A DNA stretch of 21,537 nucleotides. Origin: Bacillota bacterium. Lineage in GTDB: Bacteria; Bacillota; Clostridia; Tissierellales; Sporanaerobacteraceae. Where the stretch lies: positions 1-21,537 of the forward strand of contig JAKPAR010000231.1 of NCBI GenBank assembly GCA_029779375.1, in the 5' to 3' direction. Below, piece by piece: positions 1 through 7,804 of the stretch. Positions within the stretch are counted from its first letter, which is position 1. Every line of letters starts with the position of its first letter. The notes below the pieces were generated by a model that searched no databases, was not told where the DNA came from, and saw only the letters and a list, made by a program, of their open reading frames with translations. The position numbers were made by a program, and so were the translations under genes.

Positions 1-410
1 CTAATTTTTTTCTAGATAACAAAGCACAATTGTACAATATTTATGATGAACAATTTCCCCAAGTTAAGAATATGTCTTTAACCGAAATCATAAATAGCGA
101 AGATATTCATCCACTATTTAAAATAGATCCTATATCTTATGCGCATTTGCTAAATATGTCTGATGTAACTTTTGTAGATGCACTATTTGATTTTACACTT
201 CCAATAGACTCAAGAAAAACTCTTTACAATGAAATGGAAGGAGCAAAAAGACGAGTATTGCCTATAAGTCATGTAAATTGGTTACCTTTTGAATATATCT
301 TGGCAAAATATATATTACATAAAACCAATATCAATGACAAAAAAGCTAAAAAAGCTTTGCTTACTCGTGAAAAATTTGAGGAACCTTTAAAAATCATGCC
401 TTTAAAATAA
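1..410 (+). CDS. C-terminal part of a probable alpha/beta-hydrolase (5' end outside window)
   Basis: The frame is open to the left edge (reading from base 3) and ends with TAA at 408-410, so this is the 3' part of a longer gene; the TTG at base 30 is an internal codon, not a convincing start. The visible ~135 residues look like the end of an alpha/beta-hydrolase: a helical stretch followed by DPISYAHLL, then a strand ending in ALFDFTLPID, where the Asp fits the acid of the triad, and VLPISHVNW about 30 residues later, where the His fits the catalytic base. These assignments rest on spacing and pattern only, because the nucleophile region is missing. The following esterase-like gene starts 24 bases downstream on the same strand, so the two are probably co-transcribed. 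No exact family can be named. Confidence 0.55.
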   Translation, partial: NFFLDNKAQLYNIYDEQFPQVKNMSLTEIINSEDIHPLFKIDPISYAHLLNMSDVTFVDALFDFTLPIDSRKTLYNEMEGAKRRVLPISHVNWLPFEYILAKYILHKTNINDKKAKKALLTREKFEEPLKIMPLK

Positions 411-434
411 TTTATCTACATTAGGAGAAAATTT

Positions 435-1426
435 ATGAGCAAATTAAAGGAAAATTTTAAAAAATCTTTTTTTATCGTGAACAAAATATATTTATATATA
501 ATATTTATTTTACTTTCCTTTGTAGATTTTACTTTAGCATTTTATTATTTCATTATTTCTATAATAATATTTCTTGGGAAATTGCTGACATCTAAACTTC
601 CTCTAGAACCAAAAAAGAATTTTAATTATGAAACCTATTCTTACAAAAAATCAAATGAAAAAGATTTAAAAATGGATATATGGTATCCAAATAGCCCTCC
701 CCAAAAATCATATCCATTAGTTTTCTTTTGTCATGGTGGTGGCTGGATATCAGGTTTTAGAAATCAAAAAAATAATGTTTCATGGTGCAAGTATTTAGCT
801 TCAAAGGGTTTTTGCGCGTGTAGTATAGATTATAGATATGGAATAAAAAATAGTATGGATGATATATTATCTGATTATACTGATGCATTAAATTATATAA
901 AGAAAAATAGTGAAAAACTGAATATAGATAAAAATAATATTGTGCTTATGGGATTATCTGCAGGTGGACATCTTTCCCTATTGTATTCAACTTATAATTC
1001 TTTTATTAAGGATGACAAAAAATGGAAGGTATAAAAGGAGTAGTTGCTTACTATGCTCCATCTGATTTAAATGATATATTTATTACGGAAAATAAGTCTT
1101 TATTTGCTAGATTCTCCGCTAAAAAAACTCTAAAAGCTAATCCCTTGGAGAAAAAAGAAATCTATGATTATTATTCTCCAATAAACTGGATAAGCGAAAA
1201 CATGGTTCCATGTCTAGTTGTACATGGAAAACAAGATACTACTGTACCTTTTTATTCATCAGTAAAATTAATAAAAGAACTAAAAACTCACAATGTAAAA
1301 TGTGAATTTTTAGTTCATAGAAATGGTGGACATTCTTTTGACACTAGATTAAATGATTTGGCAACTGTAAATATACTAGAAAAAACCGCTAGATTTATAA
1401 AAAAAGCTTTTGCTATTCATCTATGA
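435..1426 (+). pseudogene. Alpha/beta-hydrolase (esterase/lipase-like), split by a frameshift
   Basis: Two adjoining frames make one complete alpha/beta-hydrolase of about 330 residues. The first (435-1034) has a good ribosome binding site (AGGAG), a hydrophobic N-terminal segment at about residues 15-50 that should anchor it in the membrane, the oxyanion motif HGGGW and the nucleophile elbow GLSAGGH. The second (from about 1017 to 1426) has the acid in HGKQDTTVP and the catalytic His in RNGGHSFD. The frames join at an A6 run (1017-1022). One extra A would read through as DDKKMEGIKG, so a single-base loss is the simplest explanation: a real pseudogene or a sequencing error. Without the shift the product stops at residue 199 and lacks the acid and His. 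The fold resembles the carboxylesterase/BD-FAE group; the substrate is unknown. The 3' end overlaps the convergent lipoprotein gene. Confidence 0.85.
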
Positions 1427-2912
1427 TAGAAACCATATTCTTTAAGAATTCTTCTTCCCAAATATAAATATATTTTCCTGTTGCCCATTCATTCATAACT
1501 ACTTTTTCACCGCTATTGAGTTTTATCTTCTTTATTGGCTCTTGGGACAATTCACCATTCTCAATAGCATATACCATCAAACTATTATGAGTCAATACTA
1601 CTGCTATATCTCCATTGGGTGATGTATAAACATCTGTTGCTTGTGGAACTCTCATCTTGACCGCATTCCACGATATAGCCAATTCATCATAATTAACCAA
1701 TTCTTTTGGAGTTATAGTCTTTATATTAAAATCCACATAGGATTTTTCATTTTCTTCATTTAAATTAATTCTTCCTTTCATAACCCAATGTCCATTTCTC
1801 CTGACAATTCCAAAATTTTCTTCTGTTGGTTTCAAATCTATATATTTGTTTTGAAATTTAGAATCTGTAGAAAAATACCTTGTTGCCCCTTCATAGAAAG
1901 CATTTTTACCACTTTCTCCTGCGATATCTGATATTTTTATTGGATTTGCATTTTTTATATTGTCTATAGGAAGTACCTGTAAAGTTGATTTTGCTCTGTT
2001 TTGTCCTTCAGTTATTTCTACAACCATATAATTATTACCAACATAATTGATTTGCTTTTTTGTATTGTAATTATCTTCATAAGGTATTTCTTCAAATCCC
2101 ATTTCATCTGACTTCTTATTTGCTGGATATGCATATATAATATCTTTTATATTTTCTTCTATAGATATTCTATCCACTCCAATTTTCCAAAACCCTGATT
2201 TTCTAGGAACAAATAAGTTTTCTGTTTCATATATTTTATCTACAGTCTTGTTTTTACTACAAATCCAAATAGTCCTATATTTATATTCACCTTCTTCATT
2301 TTGAGATTCTCCTTCTTCATAATATCTTAGTCCTAATATAATACCTGATCTCAATATTTCATCTTCTTTAGTACTTAAGGCTTTAGTTTTTCCTGCTATT
2401 TTTTCTATATAGCTATTTATCTCTTTATCATCTAATTCGTCTGATATTTTAGTTAAATGGAAAAATACACCATCAATATTTACTATCATTTCATCATCAG
2501 TTTCCCTTATAAATTCATAGTAAAATTGTTCTTCACTAGACATAGATATTACTTGCATTTTCTTATTTCTAATGCCTAAAAAATCTGGATTTACTTTATA
2601 CTGATACAATAAATAATCTAAAGAATTTACATTTTTCAATTTATATGAAGGACTTAAATATATATCATCTCCTATGACTACAACTTTCTTATGAAAAAGC
2701 GCTTTTTTATCTATTATTTTATTTGCCTCTTCGTCAGAAAGACCTTTTGAACTAGCCCTTTTATATTTATCTATTTTCCATTGTCCAGATATAGGAGGAA
2801 TATTGTTGTTTGGAGATATAATTTTTTCATTAGTGTCAATATCTTTAAAACCACAAGATGTGAGAATTAGAATTAAAACAATTAGTACAGCAATTAAATT
2901 TAATTTTCTCAT
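1413..2912 (-). CDS. Lipoprotein encoded with a two-component system
   Basis: The 499-residue product begins with a short basic end, a hydrophobic stretch and a lipobox (LTSC, Cys20), so it should be lipid-anchored on the outer face of the membrane. The rest is hydrophilic, with no further membrane segment. The C-terminal 100 residues contain short strand-rich units (DVYTSPNGDIAVVL, KYIYIWEE) that recall a beta-propeller blade, but I recognise no family. The start ATG overlaps the histidine kinase stop codon (ATGA, 2909-2912), so translation is probably coupled and the protein is likely made in proportion to the kinase. By analogy with other kinase-linked exported proteins it may modulate the kinase or be a co-regulated envelope component; this is inference from position only. 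No terminator is visible after it, and its last 14 bases overlap the convergent hydrolase. Confidence 0.85.
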   Translation of the reverse strand: MRKLNLIAVLIVLILILTSCGFKDIDTNEKIISPNNNIPPISGQWKIDKYKRASSKGLSDEEANKIIDKKALFHKKVVVIGDDIYLSPSYKLKNVNSLDYLLYQYKVNPDFLGIRNKKMQVISMSSEEQFYYEFIRETDDEMIVNIDGVFFHLTKISDELDDKEINSYIEKIAGKTKALSTKEDEILRSGIILGLRYYEEGESQNEEGEYKYRTIWICSKNKTVDKIYETENLFVPRKSGFWKIGVDRISIEENIKDIIYAYPANKKSDEMGFEEIPYEDNYNTKKQINYVGNNYMVVEITEGQNRAKSTLQVLPIDNIKNANPIKISDIAGESGKNAFYEGATRYFSTDSKFQNKYIDLKPTEENFGIVRRNGHWVMKGRINLNEENEKSYVDFNIKTITPKELVNYDELAISWNAVKMRVPQATDVYTSPNGDIAVVLTHNSLMVYAIENGELSQEPIKKIKLNSGEKVVMNEWATGKYIYIWEEEFLKNMVSIIDE

Positions 2913-4306
2913 ATTACTTCCTCCCCAACAGGTAAAAATACAGATACCTTTGTTCCTACATCTACTTCACTTTCTATTTTTATATATCCTCCATGCAATT
3001 TAACTATTTCATCACTTATTGATAAACCCAATCCACTATGGGATTTGGCATTTTTACCCTTGTAAAATTTCTCCATTACATAAGGTAAATCTTCTTTGGG
3101 AATACCACAGCCATTGTCCTCTACACAAATCAATATCATATTATCTTTACTTTTCCCAGAGAAAATTATTTTCCCTCCTTCAGGAGTAAATTTAAGTGAA
3201 TTGTCTATTAAATTTATAAATACTTGCTTTATCCTATTTTCATCTCCAATAATATGAGGTAATTCTTCATTTATATGCAATTCAATATTTATATCTTTTA
3301 AACTTGCTCTAGGAGTAAGCTGTTTAGTTATTTGACTCATTATTTTCCCTATATCTATTTCTTCTTTGTTTAGCTTTATTCTGCCAGAAACAAATCTTGA
3401 AAAATCCAACAATTCTTCAACCATAGAAGTAAGTCTGTCGCTTTCCTTTTCAATAATATCTAATCCATCTTTTATCAATGGATTATCTAACTCTTCTGAT
3501 TTCAAAGTTATGGCCCAACCTTTAATTGAAGTCAAAGGTGTTCTAAGTTCGTGAGATATAGAAGATATAAAATCATTTTTTAATTCTTCTTTTTTTATGA
3601 GCTCTTCTGCCATGAAATTCAAAGTATCTGAAAGTTTTCCTATTTCATCGTCAAATTTTTTCTCGCTTCTTACCTTTAATTGTCCACTAGCCATCTTTTG
3701 AGCTACATATGTCACTTCTTTTAGAGGCCTAACAATAGTATTTGCCAAAAAAACACTCACAAGTCCAGAAATAAATATAACTATAACCCCAATCCAAATA
3801 AAAATTATAGCTATGCTTTTAATAGTTCTGTTAGTTTCTCTAAGAGAAGTTATGAACCGTATGATACCTATTATCTTTCCTTCCGACATAAGTGGATATG
3901 ATACAGCCATTACGGGAGAAGTGTCATAATCTACATTCCCAATCCAAGTTCCCTTTTCTCCTTTTAAAGACTTTGCAACGTCATCTGACATTACAACATT
4001 TGGAAAAGACACTCCAATGGAATCCATAAGAATATTCCCTTTAAGATCTAATATCTGTACTTCTGCATCCGTTTGTTGCCAAAAAACATCTACATCATCA
4101 ATGATTAAATCCTCTATTGAAGTCGAAGAAAAATATCTGGAATAAAAATCAGAAGAAAACATGATTTGATTAGACAAAAGTGCTTCTACACTTTCATAAT
4201 AATAATGCTTAACCGCATTTATCAAAAATATCTCCAATATAACAACAGTAATAAAAATTACGAGCATAAAATTTCCTACAAGTCTGGTTCTAATACTCTT
4301 TTTCAT
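2909..4306 (-). CDS. Membrane sensor histidine kinase
   Basis: A 465-residue class I sensor kinase. Transmembrane helix 1 lies at about residues 12-32 and helix 2 at about 164-188, enclosing an extracytoplasmic domain of about 130 residues. That domain has a PAS/Cache-like pattern (VQILDLKGNILMDS, then VSYPLMSEGKIIGIIRF). A HAMP linker follows (about 189-241). The HisKA domain has the phospho-acceptor His252 in SHELRTP. The ATPase domain has the N box (N365, N369), the G1 box DNGCGIP (397-403) and the G2 box GLGLS (425-429), so all catalytic elements are present. The start has a good ribosome binding site (AGAGG) and lies 6 bases after the response regulator stop; the stop overlaps the lipoprotein start. 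The partner is almost certainly the adjacent OmpR-type regulator. The signal is unknown; the genes around it suggest an envelope cue. Confidence 0.96.
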   Translation of the reverse strand: MKKSIRTRLVGNFMLVIFITVVILEIFLINAVKHYYYESVEALLSNQIMFSSDFYSRYFSSTSIEDLIIDDVDVFWQQTDAEVQILDLKGNILMDSIGVSFPNVVMSDDVAKSLKGEKGTWIGNVDYDTSPVMAVSYPLMSEGKIIGIIRFITSLRETNRTIKSIAIIFIWIGVIVIFISGLVSVFLANTIVRPLKEVTYVAQKMASGQLKVRSEKKFDDEIGKLSDTLNFMAEELIKKEELKNDFISSISHELRTPLTSIKGWAITLKSEELDNPLIKDGLDIIEKESDRLTSMVEELLDFSRFVSGRIKLNKEEIDIGKIMSQITKQLTPRASLKDINIELHINEELPHIIGDENRIKQVFINLIDNSLKFTPEGGKIIFSGKSKDNMILICVEDNGCGIPKEDLPYVMEKFYKGKNAKSHSGLGLSISDEIVKLHGGYIKIESEVDVGTKVSVFLPVGEEVI

Positions 4307-4312
4307 AATCCT

Positions 4313-5026
4313 CTATTCCTCATCCTCCCTATTTCTCCATCTATATCCAATTCCCCAAACAGTCTCAACATATTGAGGATCACTAGGGTTGTCTTCTATT
4401 TTGGCCCTCAATCTTCTAATATTCACATCAACTATTTTGGAATCTCCAAAAAAATCATATCCCCATACCCAATTGAGTATTTCATCACGTTTAAATGCCT
4501 TCCCGGGATTTTCCATGAAAATTTTTATAATAGAGTATTCTGTAGGTGTCAATTCAATTTCTTTCTCATTTTTATAAAATATTCTTGAATATGTGTCTAT
4601 TTTAAACGGTCCATCTACTATGAATTCTTCATCATTAGTTGCACTTGCCAAATCTATTCTTCTAATTAAAGATTTGACTCTCAATACCAACTCAGTGGGA
4701 TTAAAAGGCTTCACCATATAGTCATCTGTTCCATATTCTAGCCCTGTGATTTTATCTATGTCTTGACTTTTAGCAGTTAGCATTATTATACCTATAGTGG
4801 GAAATTCTTTTCTAAGTACTTTGCATACTTCATATCCATCTATCCCTGGCAACATTATATCTAGAACTACTACATCTATTTCTTCATTTCTGGCATTTGC
4901 TATCCCTTCTTCTCCAGTAGGAGCCTCTATGACATAATATCCTTGCCTCTCTAAATTTATTTTTATAAATTTTCTTATAGAATCTTCGTCTTCAACAACT
5001 AATATAGTGTGCTTTTTTTCTTCCAT
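4313..5026 (-). CDS. OmpR/PhoB-family response regulator
   Basis: A 237-residue response regulator. The receiver domain (residues about 6-120) has the acidic pair E12/D13, phospho-acceptor Asp56 (LDIMLPGIDG), Thr84 (MLTAK) and Lys106 (VKPF). The C-terminal half is a winged-helix DNA-binding domain ending in VDVNIRRLRAKIEDNP and VETVWGIGYRW, typical of the OmpR/PhoB/WalR class. I chose the ATG at 5026 because a strong AGAGGTGA lies 7 bases upstream; the 20 extra residues possible from further upstream cover this ribosome binding site and would not be translated. It is the first gene of an operon with the kinase and lipoprotein. Its promoter carries a TGTAAT-N5-TGTAAC direct repeat of the sort bound by WalR and PhoP, so it probably controls its own expression. 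Whether it is orthologous to WalR or PhoP cannot be settled from the sequence alone. Confidence 0.96.
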   Translation of the reverse strand: MEEKKHTILVVEDEDSIRKFIKINLERQGYYVIEAPTGEEGIANARNEEIDVVVLDIMLPGIDGYEVCKVLRKEFPTIGIIMLTAKSQDIDKITGLEYGTDDYMVKPFNPTELVLRVKSLIRRIDLASATNDEEFIVDGPFKIDTYSRIFYKNEKEIELTPTEYSIIKIFMENPGKAFKRDEILNWVWGYDFFGDSKIVDVNIRRLRAKIEDNPSDPQYVETVWGIGYRWRNREDEE

Positions 5027-5062
5027 CAAAAATTCACCTCTTGTTACTTTTTCATATATTAA

Positions 5063-5105
5063 ATTATACCATTTATATCTCTTCATTAGTTACAAATTTA
5101 TTACA
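5063..5105 (-). promoter_or_regulatory. Promoter with tandem TGTAAY direct repeat upstream of the response regulator
   Basis: Read on the minus strand: TGTAAT (5105-5100), five bases, TGTAAC (5094-5089), twenty bases, then TATAAT (5068-5063), about 37 bases before the response regulator start. No good -35 hexamer sits 16-18 bases before the -10, which is usual for activated promoters. The repeat matches the TGTWAH-N5-TGTWAH pattern known for WalR, which is close to the PhoP box. The same arrangement occurs before the YcdB/SLH gene. That the neighbouring regulator binds here is inference. Confidence 0.7.
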
Positions 5106-5134
5106 AAAGAAAAAAGAAGGCTAATTTCACCTTC
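5106..5134 (-). terminator. Rho-independent terminator after the YcdB/SLH gene
   Basis: On the minus strand GAAGG and CCTTC (5134-5130 and 5120-5116) form a stem, extended by a T-G wobble pair, with a 7-base loop. It is followed by a T run broken by one C (5115-5106). The stem is short, so strength may be moderate. It separates the YcdB/SLH gene from the response regulator operon, whose operator begins at the next base. Confidence 0.75.
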
Positions 5135-5150
5135 CCTTCTCCTATATATA

Positions 5151-7250
5151 TTAATTGCTGAACAAGAAATTGTAAATTAAATTTGCTCCATCTTCTCTTT
5201 TGAGTTCTGCCTTTGGCCTTAGATATCCATTATTTCCTTCTACAATTTTTAGTCCATAGGCAATTGATACATATCCTTTTAGTTCTGGATTTATATCCTT
5301 TGTATCTTTAAATAAATCTTTATATATGCTATTCAAATCTGCAACCTTGTCATATTTCAATGCTCTAATTATATACTTTATAGCCTCTTCTTTAGTAATT
5401 ATCTTTTTTGGTGCCTTTTCATCATCCTTTACAATACCTGTATTCATCAAGTAGGAATACAACTTTTCATCATTATTTAAAATATCTGAACCTAAATAGG
5501 AATTGTTGGCTTTTGCAAGTAAAAATAAGAAATCTCTTTGAGTCAATTTTTCACTAGGTTTAAATTCATCTCCAGGAAATCCAATCCCATATTGAGTTAA
5601 AATATTTATTTTATCCTTTGCATAACTTTTATCTATATCTTTATAGCTAATCTTTTCTCTTTTCACATATGGCATTCCTTGATAATCTAAAATTTCCCCT
5701 GTATTTGCATCTATATCATTTGGTCTATCTTTCTTTAAAGCATAAACCAATATAGCTTCTAATTTCTTGTTATCTATTTTGTCATATCTACTTGGCACTG
5801 TATATCTAACTTCCATTCCTATTTTATCAAACAATATATCATAAGCTTCATCTATAGATATAACTTTGTCTTTTGATGGGAGTTTCCCATTGTACCAATC
5901 TATCTCATATTCAATAATCTTTCCTTCTGTCAAATCTACAGAAACCCTTATGGCATCATCTAATACATAAGCACCATCTTCTATTCTCATGAAATTTAAA
6001 TATACTATCTTTTGAGGGTCTCCCTCAACTCTACTAGAATCAGAAATTGACTCTATAAATTCAATATTATTTACCTTTTCAGGATTTGTTTTAGCTATAA
6101 AATTCTTTGCAATATCTAAAGCCTGTTTTTCACTATATTTAATTTCTTTATTTGAATTTACATCAGCCCATCTATAAAAAGAAATAAGCTCTTTACTTTT
6201 TGCATTTATAGCTACATTTGAATACTTTTCTACACCATTTACATTTTTCACAAAACCTAAATACCATTTATATTCTCCCTTGTTCTTCCAGTTTTTGTAT
6301 AAATTTGCCGACTCCAATTTATAATCTTTATCTATCTCTAAATACTTTCTACCAAGTTTTTCTGCTTCTTCCTCTGATATAAGTCCAGACACGCTTTCCA
6401 CAGCCTTTTGTTCATCTGGACTCAAATCTTCAGCATTTTCTTCTCCTTTAGCTCCCATATGCATATCCATGCCCTCATAGTATGGACCATAATAGTCAAT
6501 TTGAACAACTTCTCCATTCTTTGCATCTATACCTACATCATTTCTAAGAGATGCATAAGTTAAATATAATCTAGGTTCTGTTTCCATGTAAGAAGTCTTA
6601 TAAATTAATTTCAATCCAATCTTTTCTTTGTATAGTTCTTGAGCTTTCTCGTTTGAAATTACATCTTTTGCTTCAGAAAATACTATATCTTTATCCCAAT
6701 TTGTATAATAATCTCTTACCTCACCAGTTATATTGTCCACAGTTATATTGATATTGTTCTCACTATAAGGTATTCCATTTACAGTTCTTGTAAAGAAATA
6801 ATTGTATGAATCTGAATAAATATCCAATTGTTCATCTCTATCAACATATTCCATATTCTTTGCAATATCTGGGCTTACTTTCCCAATAAAATCTTTTGCA
6901 ATCTTTAATCCCTGATCTTTTGATACCTTTGGCAATTTAGGTCTATTTTCTCCATAATATGGTTTATATTTTGAATAACTTAAAATTTCTCCATCTACTG
7001 TTACGGAAACATTTATACTGCCAAGCTTTTCCTTGCTGTCTGACCAATTTAAATGAAAAGCTGTTTTCCCGTCATAAGAGCTTACATCAGAACTAAACTT
7101 GTCATACTCTTTTCCAATATTGAACAATTCTTTACTCTTTGTAATAGCTTCTTTCAACTGTTTATCGAAATTTTGTTGTGCAAAGGAACCTATTGGAATC
7201 AATGTCAAAATCATAACAATTGCTAACACTGCTGAAACTCTCTTCTTCAT
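5151..7250 (-). CDS. Secreted protein with two YcdB-like modules and three SLH motifs
   Basis: The start at 7250 is fixed by a strong AGGGGG 9 bases upstream; a longer frame to 7346 would cover that site. The 699-residue product has a signal peptide ending near SFA (residue 24). Residues about 110-250 and 375-525 are two copies of a YcdB/YcdC (PepSY-like) module: compare LKIAKDFIGKVSPD with LDIAKNFIAKTNPE, and ISNEKAQELYKEKIGLKLIY with ISIDEAYDILFDKIGMEVRY. Both end in a D(A/I)(K/N)xGE(V/I) signature. The C-terminal 165 residues hold three SLH-like motifs (about 534-580, 596-633, 643-697), which usually anchor proteins to secondary cell-wall polymers. It is probably a cell-surface protein, perhaps a protease inhibitor or regulator like other PepSY-type domains, but its activity is not known. 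It has its own promoter with a WalR-like box and its own terminator. Confidence 0.92.
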   Translation of the reverse strand: MKKRVSAVLAIVMILTLIPIGSFAQQNFDKQLKEAITKSKELFNIGKEYDKFSSDVSSYDGKTAFHLNWSDSKEKLGSINVSVTVDGEILSYSKYKPYYGENRPKLPKVSKDQGLKIAKDFIGKVSPDIAKNMEYVDRDEQLDIYSDSYNYFFTRTVNGIPYSENNINITVDNITGEVRDYYTNWDKDIVFSEAKDVISNEKAQELYKEKIGLKLIYKTSYMETEPRLYLTYASLRNDVGIDAKNGEVVQIDYYGPYYEGMDMHMGAKGEENAEDLSPDEQKAVESVSGLISEEEAEKLGRKYLEIDKDYKLESANLYKNWKNKGEYKWYLGFVKNVNGVEKYSNVAINAKSKELISFYRWADVNSNKEIKYSEKQALDIAKNFIAKTNPEKVNNIEFIESISDSSRVEGDPQKIVYLNFMRIEDGAYVLDDAIRVSVDLTEGKIIEYEIDWYNGKLPSKDKVISIDEAYDILFDKIGMEVRYTVPSRYDKIDNKKLEAILVYALKKDRPNDIDANTGEILDYQGMPYVKREKISYKDIDKSYAKDKINILTQYGIGFPGDEFKPSEKLTQRDFLFLLAKANNSYLGSDILNNDEKLYSYLMNTGIVKDDEKAPKKIITKEEAIKYIIRALKYDKVADLNSIYKDLFKDTKDINPELKGYVSIAYGLKIVEGNNGYLRPKAELKREDGANLIYNFLFSN

Positions 7251-7334
7251 AACAAAGCCCCCTCGTTTTAAAATTTTGAATTTTTTAAAAAAATAATCAA
7301 GTATACCACTTTTAGAATATTTCTCTATGTTTAT

Positions 7335-7378
7335 ATTATACTTCATGTAGAGGAAATATTAGTTACAAATTAGTTACA
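7335..7378 (-). promoter_or_regulatory. Promoter with tandem TGTAAC direct repeat upstream of the YcdB/SLH gene
   Basis: On the minus strand: TGTAAC (7378-7373), TAATT, TGTAAC (7367-7362), twenty-one bases, then TATAAT (7340-7335). This leaves a leader of about 80 bases before the start at 7250. The two hexamers are identical and 11 bases apart, one helical turn, as in WalR and PhoP boxes. There is no clear -35 at the usual distance, which suggests activation. The geometry matches the promoter of the downstream response regulator operon to within one base. Confidence 0.72.
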
Positions 7379-7386
7379 TTGAAAGC

Positions 7387-7412
7387 AAAAAAATAAGCCC
7401 TAAGGCTTATTT
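7387..7412 (-). terminator. Rho-independent terminator after the Gly/Tyr-tailed protein
   Basis: On the minus strand AAATAAGCC (7412-7404) pairs with GGCTTATTT (7399-7391) around a 4-base loop. The T run continues past the 3' arm, giving seven T in all (7393-7387), and the stem begins 4 bases after the stop codon. It separates this gene from the YcdB/SLH promoter, which starts 9 bases further on. Confidence 0.88.
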
Positions 7413-7416
7413 CATA

Positions 7417-7803
7417 TTAGTCCCAAGGTTCATATCCATACCCTGGACCATATCCGTACCCTGAACCATATCCATAGTAGTTGTAGGGATACCTCCTTCT
7501 AAGTAGTTCTGATATAAGTATGATGCTTATTATGTCTCTTACAATTCTTCCCCTGCCATAATAAGGTCGTTGCATAGCTTTGTACCTAGAATAGCGTTGT
7601 CGTCTTTCCATGGGATCTTCACCTATTTCTGGACACTCAGCTAACATTTGTTCATAGACTTCATCTACCATCTTGTCTACCTCATCTTCCGAAACATTTC
7701 CGGCAACTGATAGATTATCTACATTTTTGCTGATTGTACTCATTACTTTTGGATATATACGATAATATAGTTCTGGATATGAAATATCAAAGCTATAATC
7801 CAT
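7417..7803 (-). CDS. Small hypothetical protein with a Gly/Tyr-rich tail
   Basis: A 128-residue protein I cannot assign. The first 75 residues are acidic and mostly helical (VSEDEVDKMVDEVYEQML); a basic region follows (RRQRYSRYKAMQRPYYGRGR), then a short hydrophobic patch (IVRDIISIILISELL) and a tail made of repeated GYG/YGY units (about residues 107-128) ending in EPWD. Gly/Tyr-rich tails of this kind occur in spore-coat and other surface or assembly proteins of Firmicutes, but that comparison is weak. The start is well supported by GGGGAGG 7 bases upstream, although that site lies in the arm of a possible hairpin. It lies 70 bases after the ABC exporter on the same strand, with no obvious promoter in between, so it may be co-transcribed. 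A strong terminator follows. Confidence 0.8.
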   Translation of the reverse strand: MDYSFDISYPELYYRIYPKVMSTISKNVDNLSVAGNVSEDEVDKMVDEVYEQMLAECPEIGEDPMERRQRYSRYKAMQRPYYGRGRIVRDIISIILISELLRRRYPYNYYGYGSGYGYGPGYGYEPWD

Positions 7804-7804
7804 A

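Noticed and set aside
1011..1025. Programmed -1 frameshifting in the hydrolase gene
   Set aside because: The in-frame heptamer is C-AAA-AAA, not a standard slippery site, and no stimulatory hairpin or internal ribosome binding site is evident; a base loss is simpler.
4166..4588. Plus-strand open frame across the kinase/regulator junction
   Set aside because: It lies opposite two well-supported genes, has no ribosome binding site and its translation is low-complexity.
5027..5086. Longer N-terminus for the response regulator
   Set aside because: It would translate across the AGAGGTGA ribosome binding site and across the promoter leader; the receiver domain is complete from the ATG at 5026.
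7251..7346. Longer N-terminus for the YcdB/SLH protein
   Set aside because: It would cover the strong AGGGGG site and overlap the -10 box; the signal peptide begins properly at the ATG at 7250.
7417..7490. Short repeats at the 3' end of the Gly/Tyr-tailed protein gene as a CRISPR or satellite array
   Set aside because: They are imperfect codon-level repeats encoding the GYG/YGY tail, without spacers.
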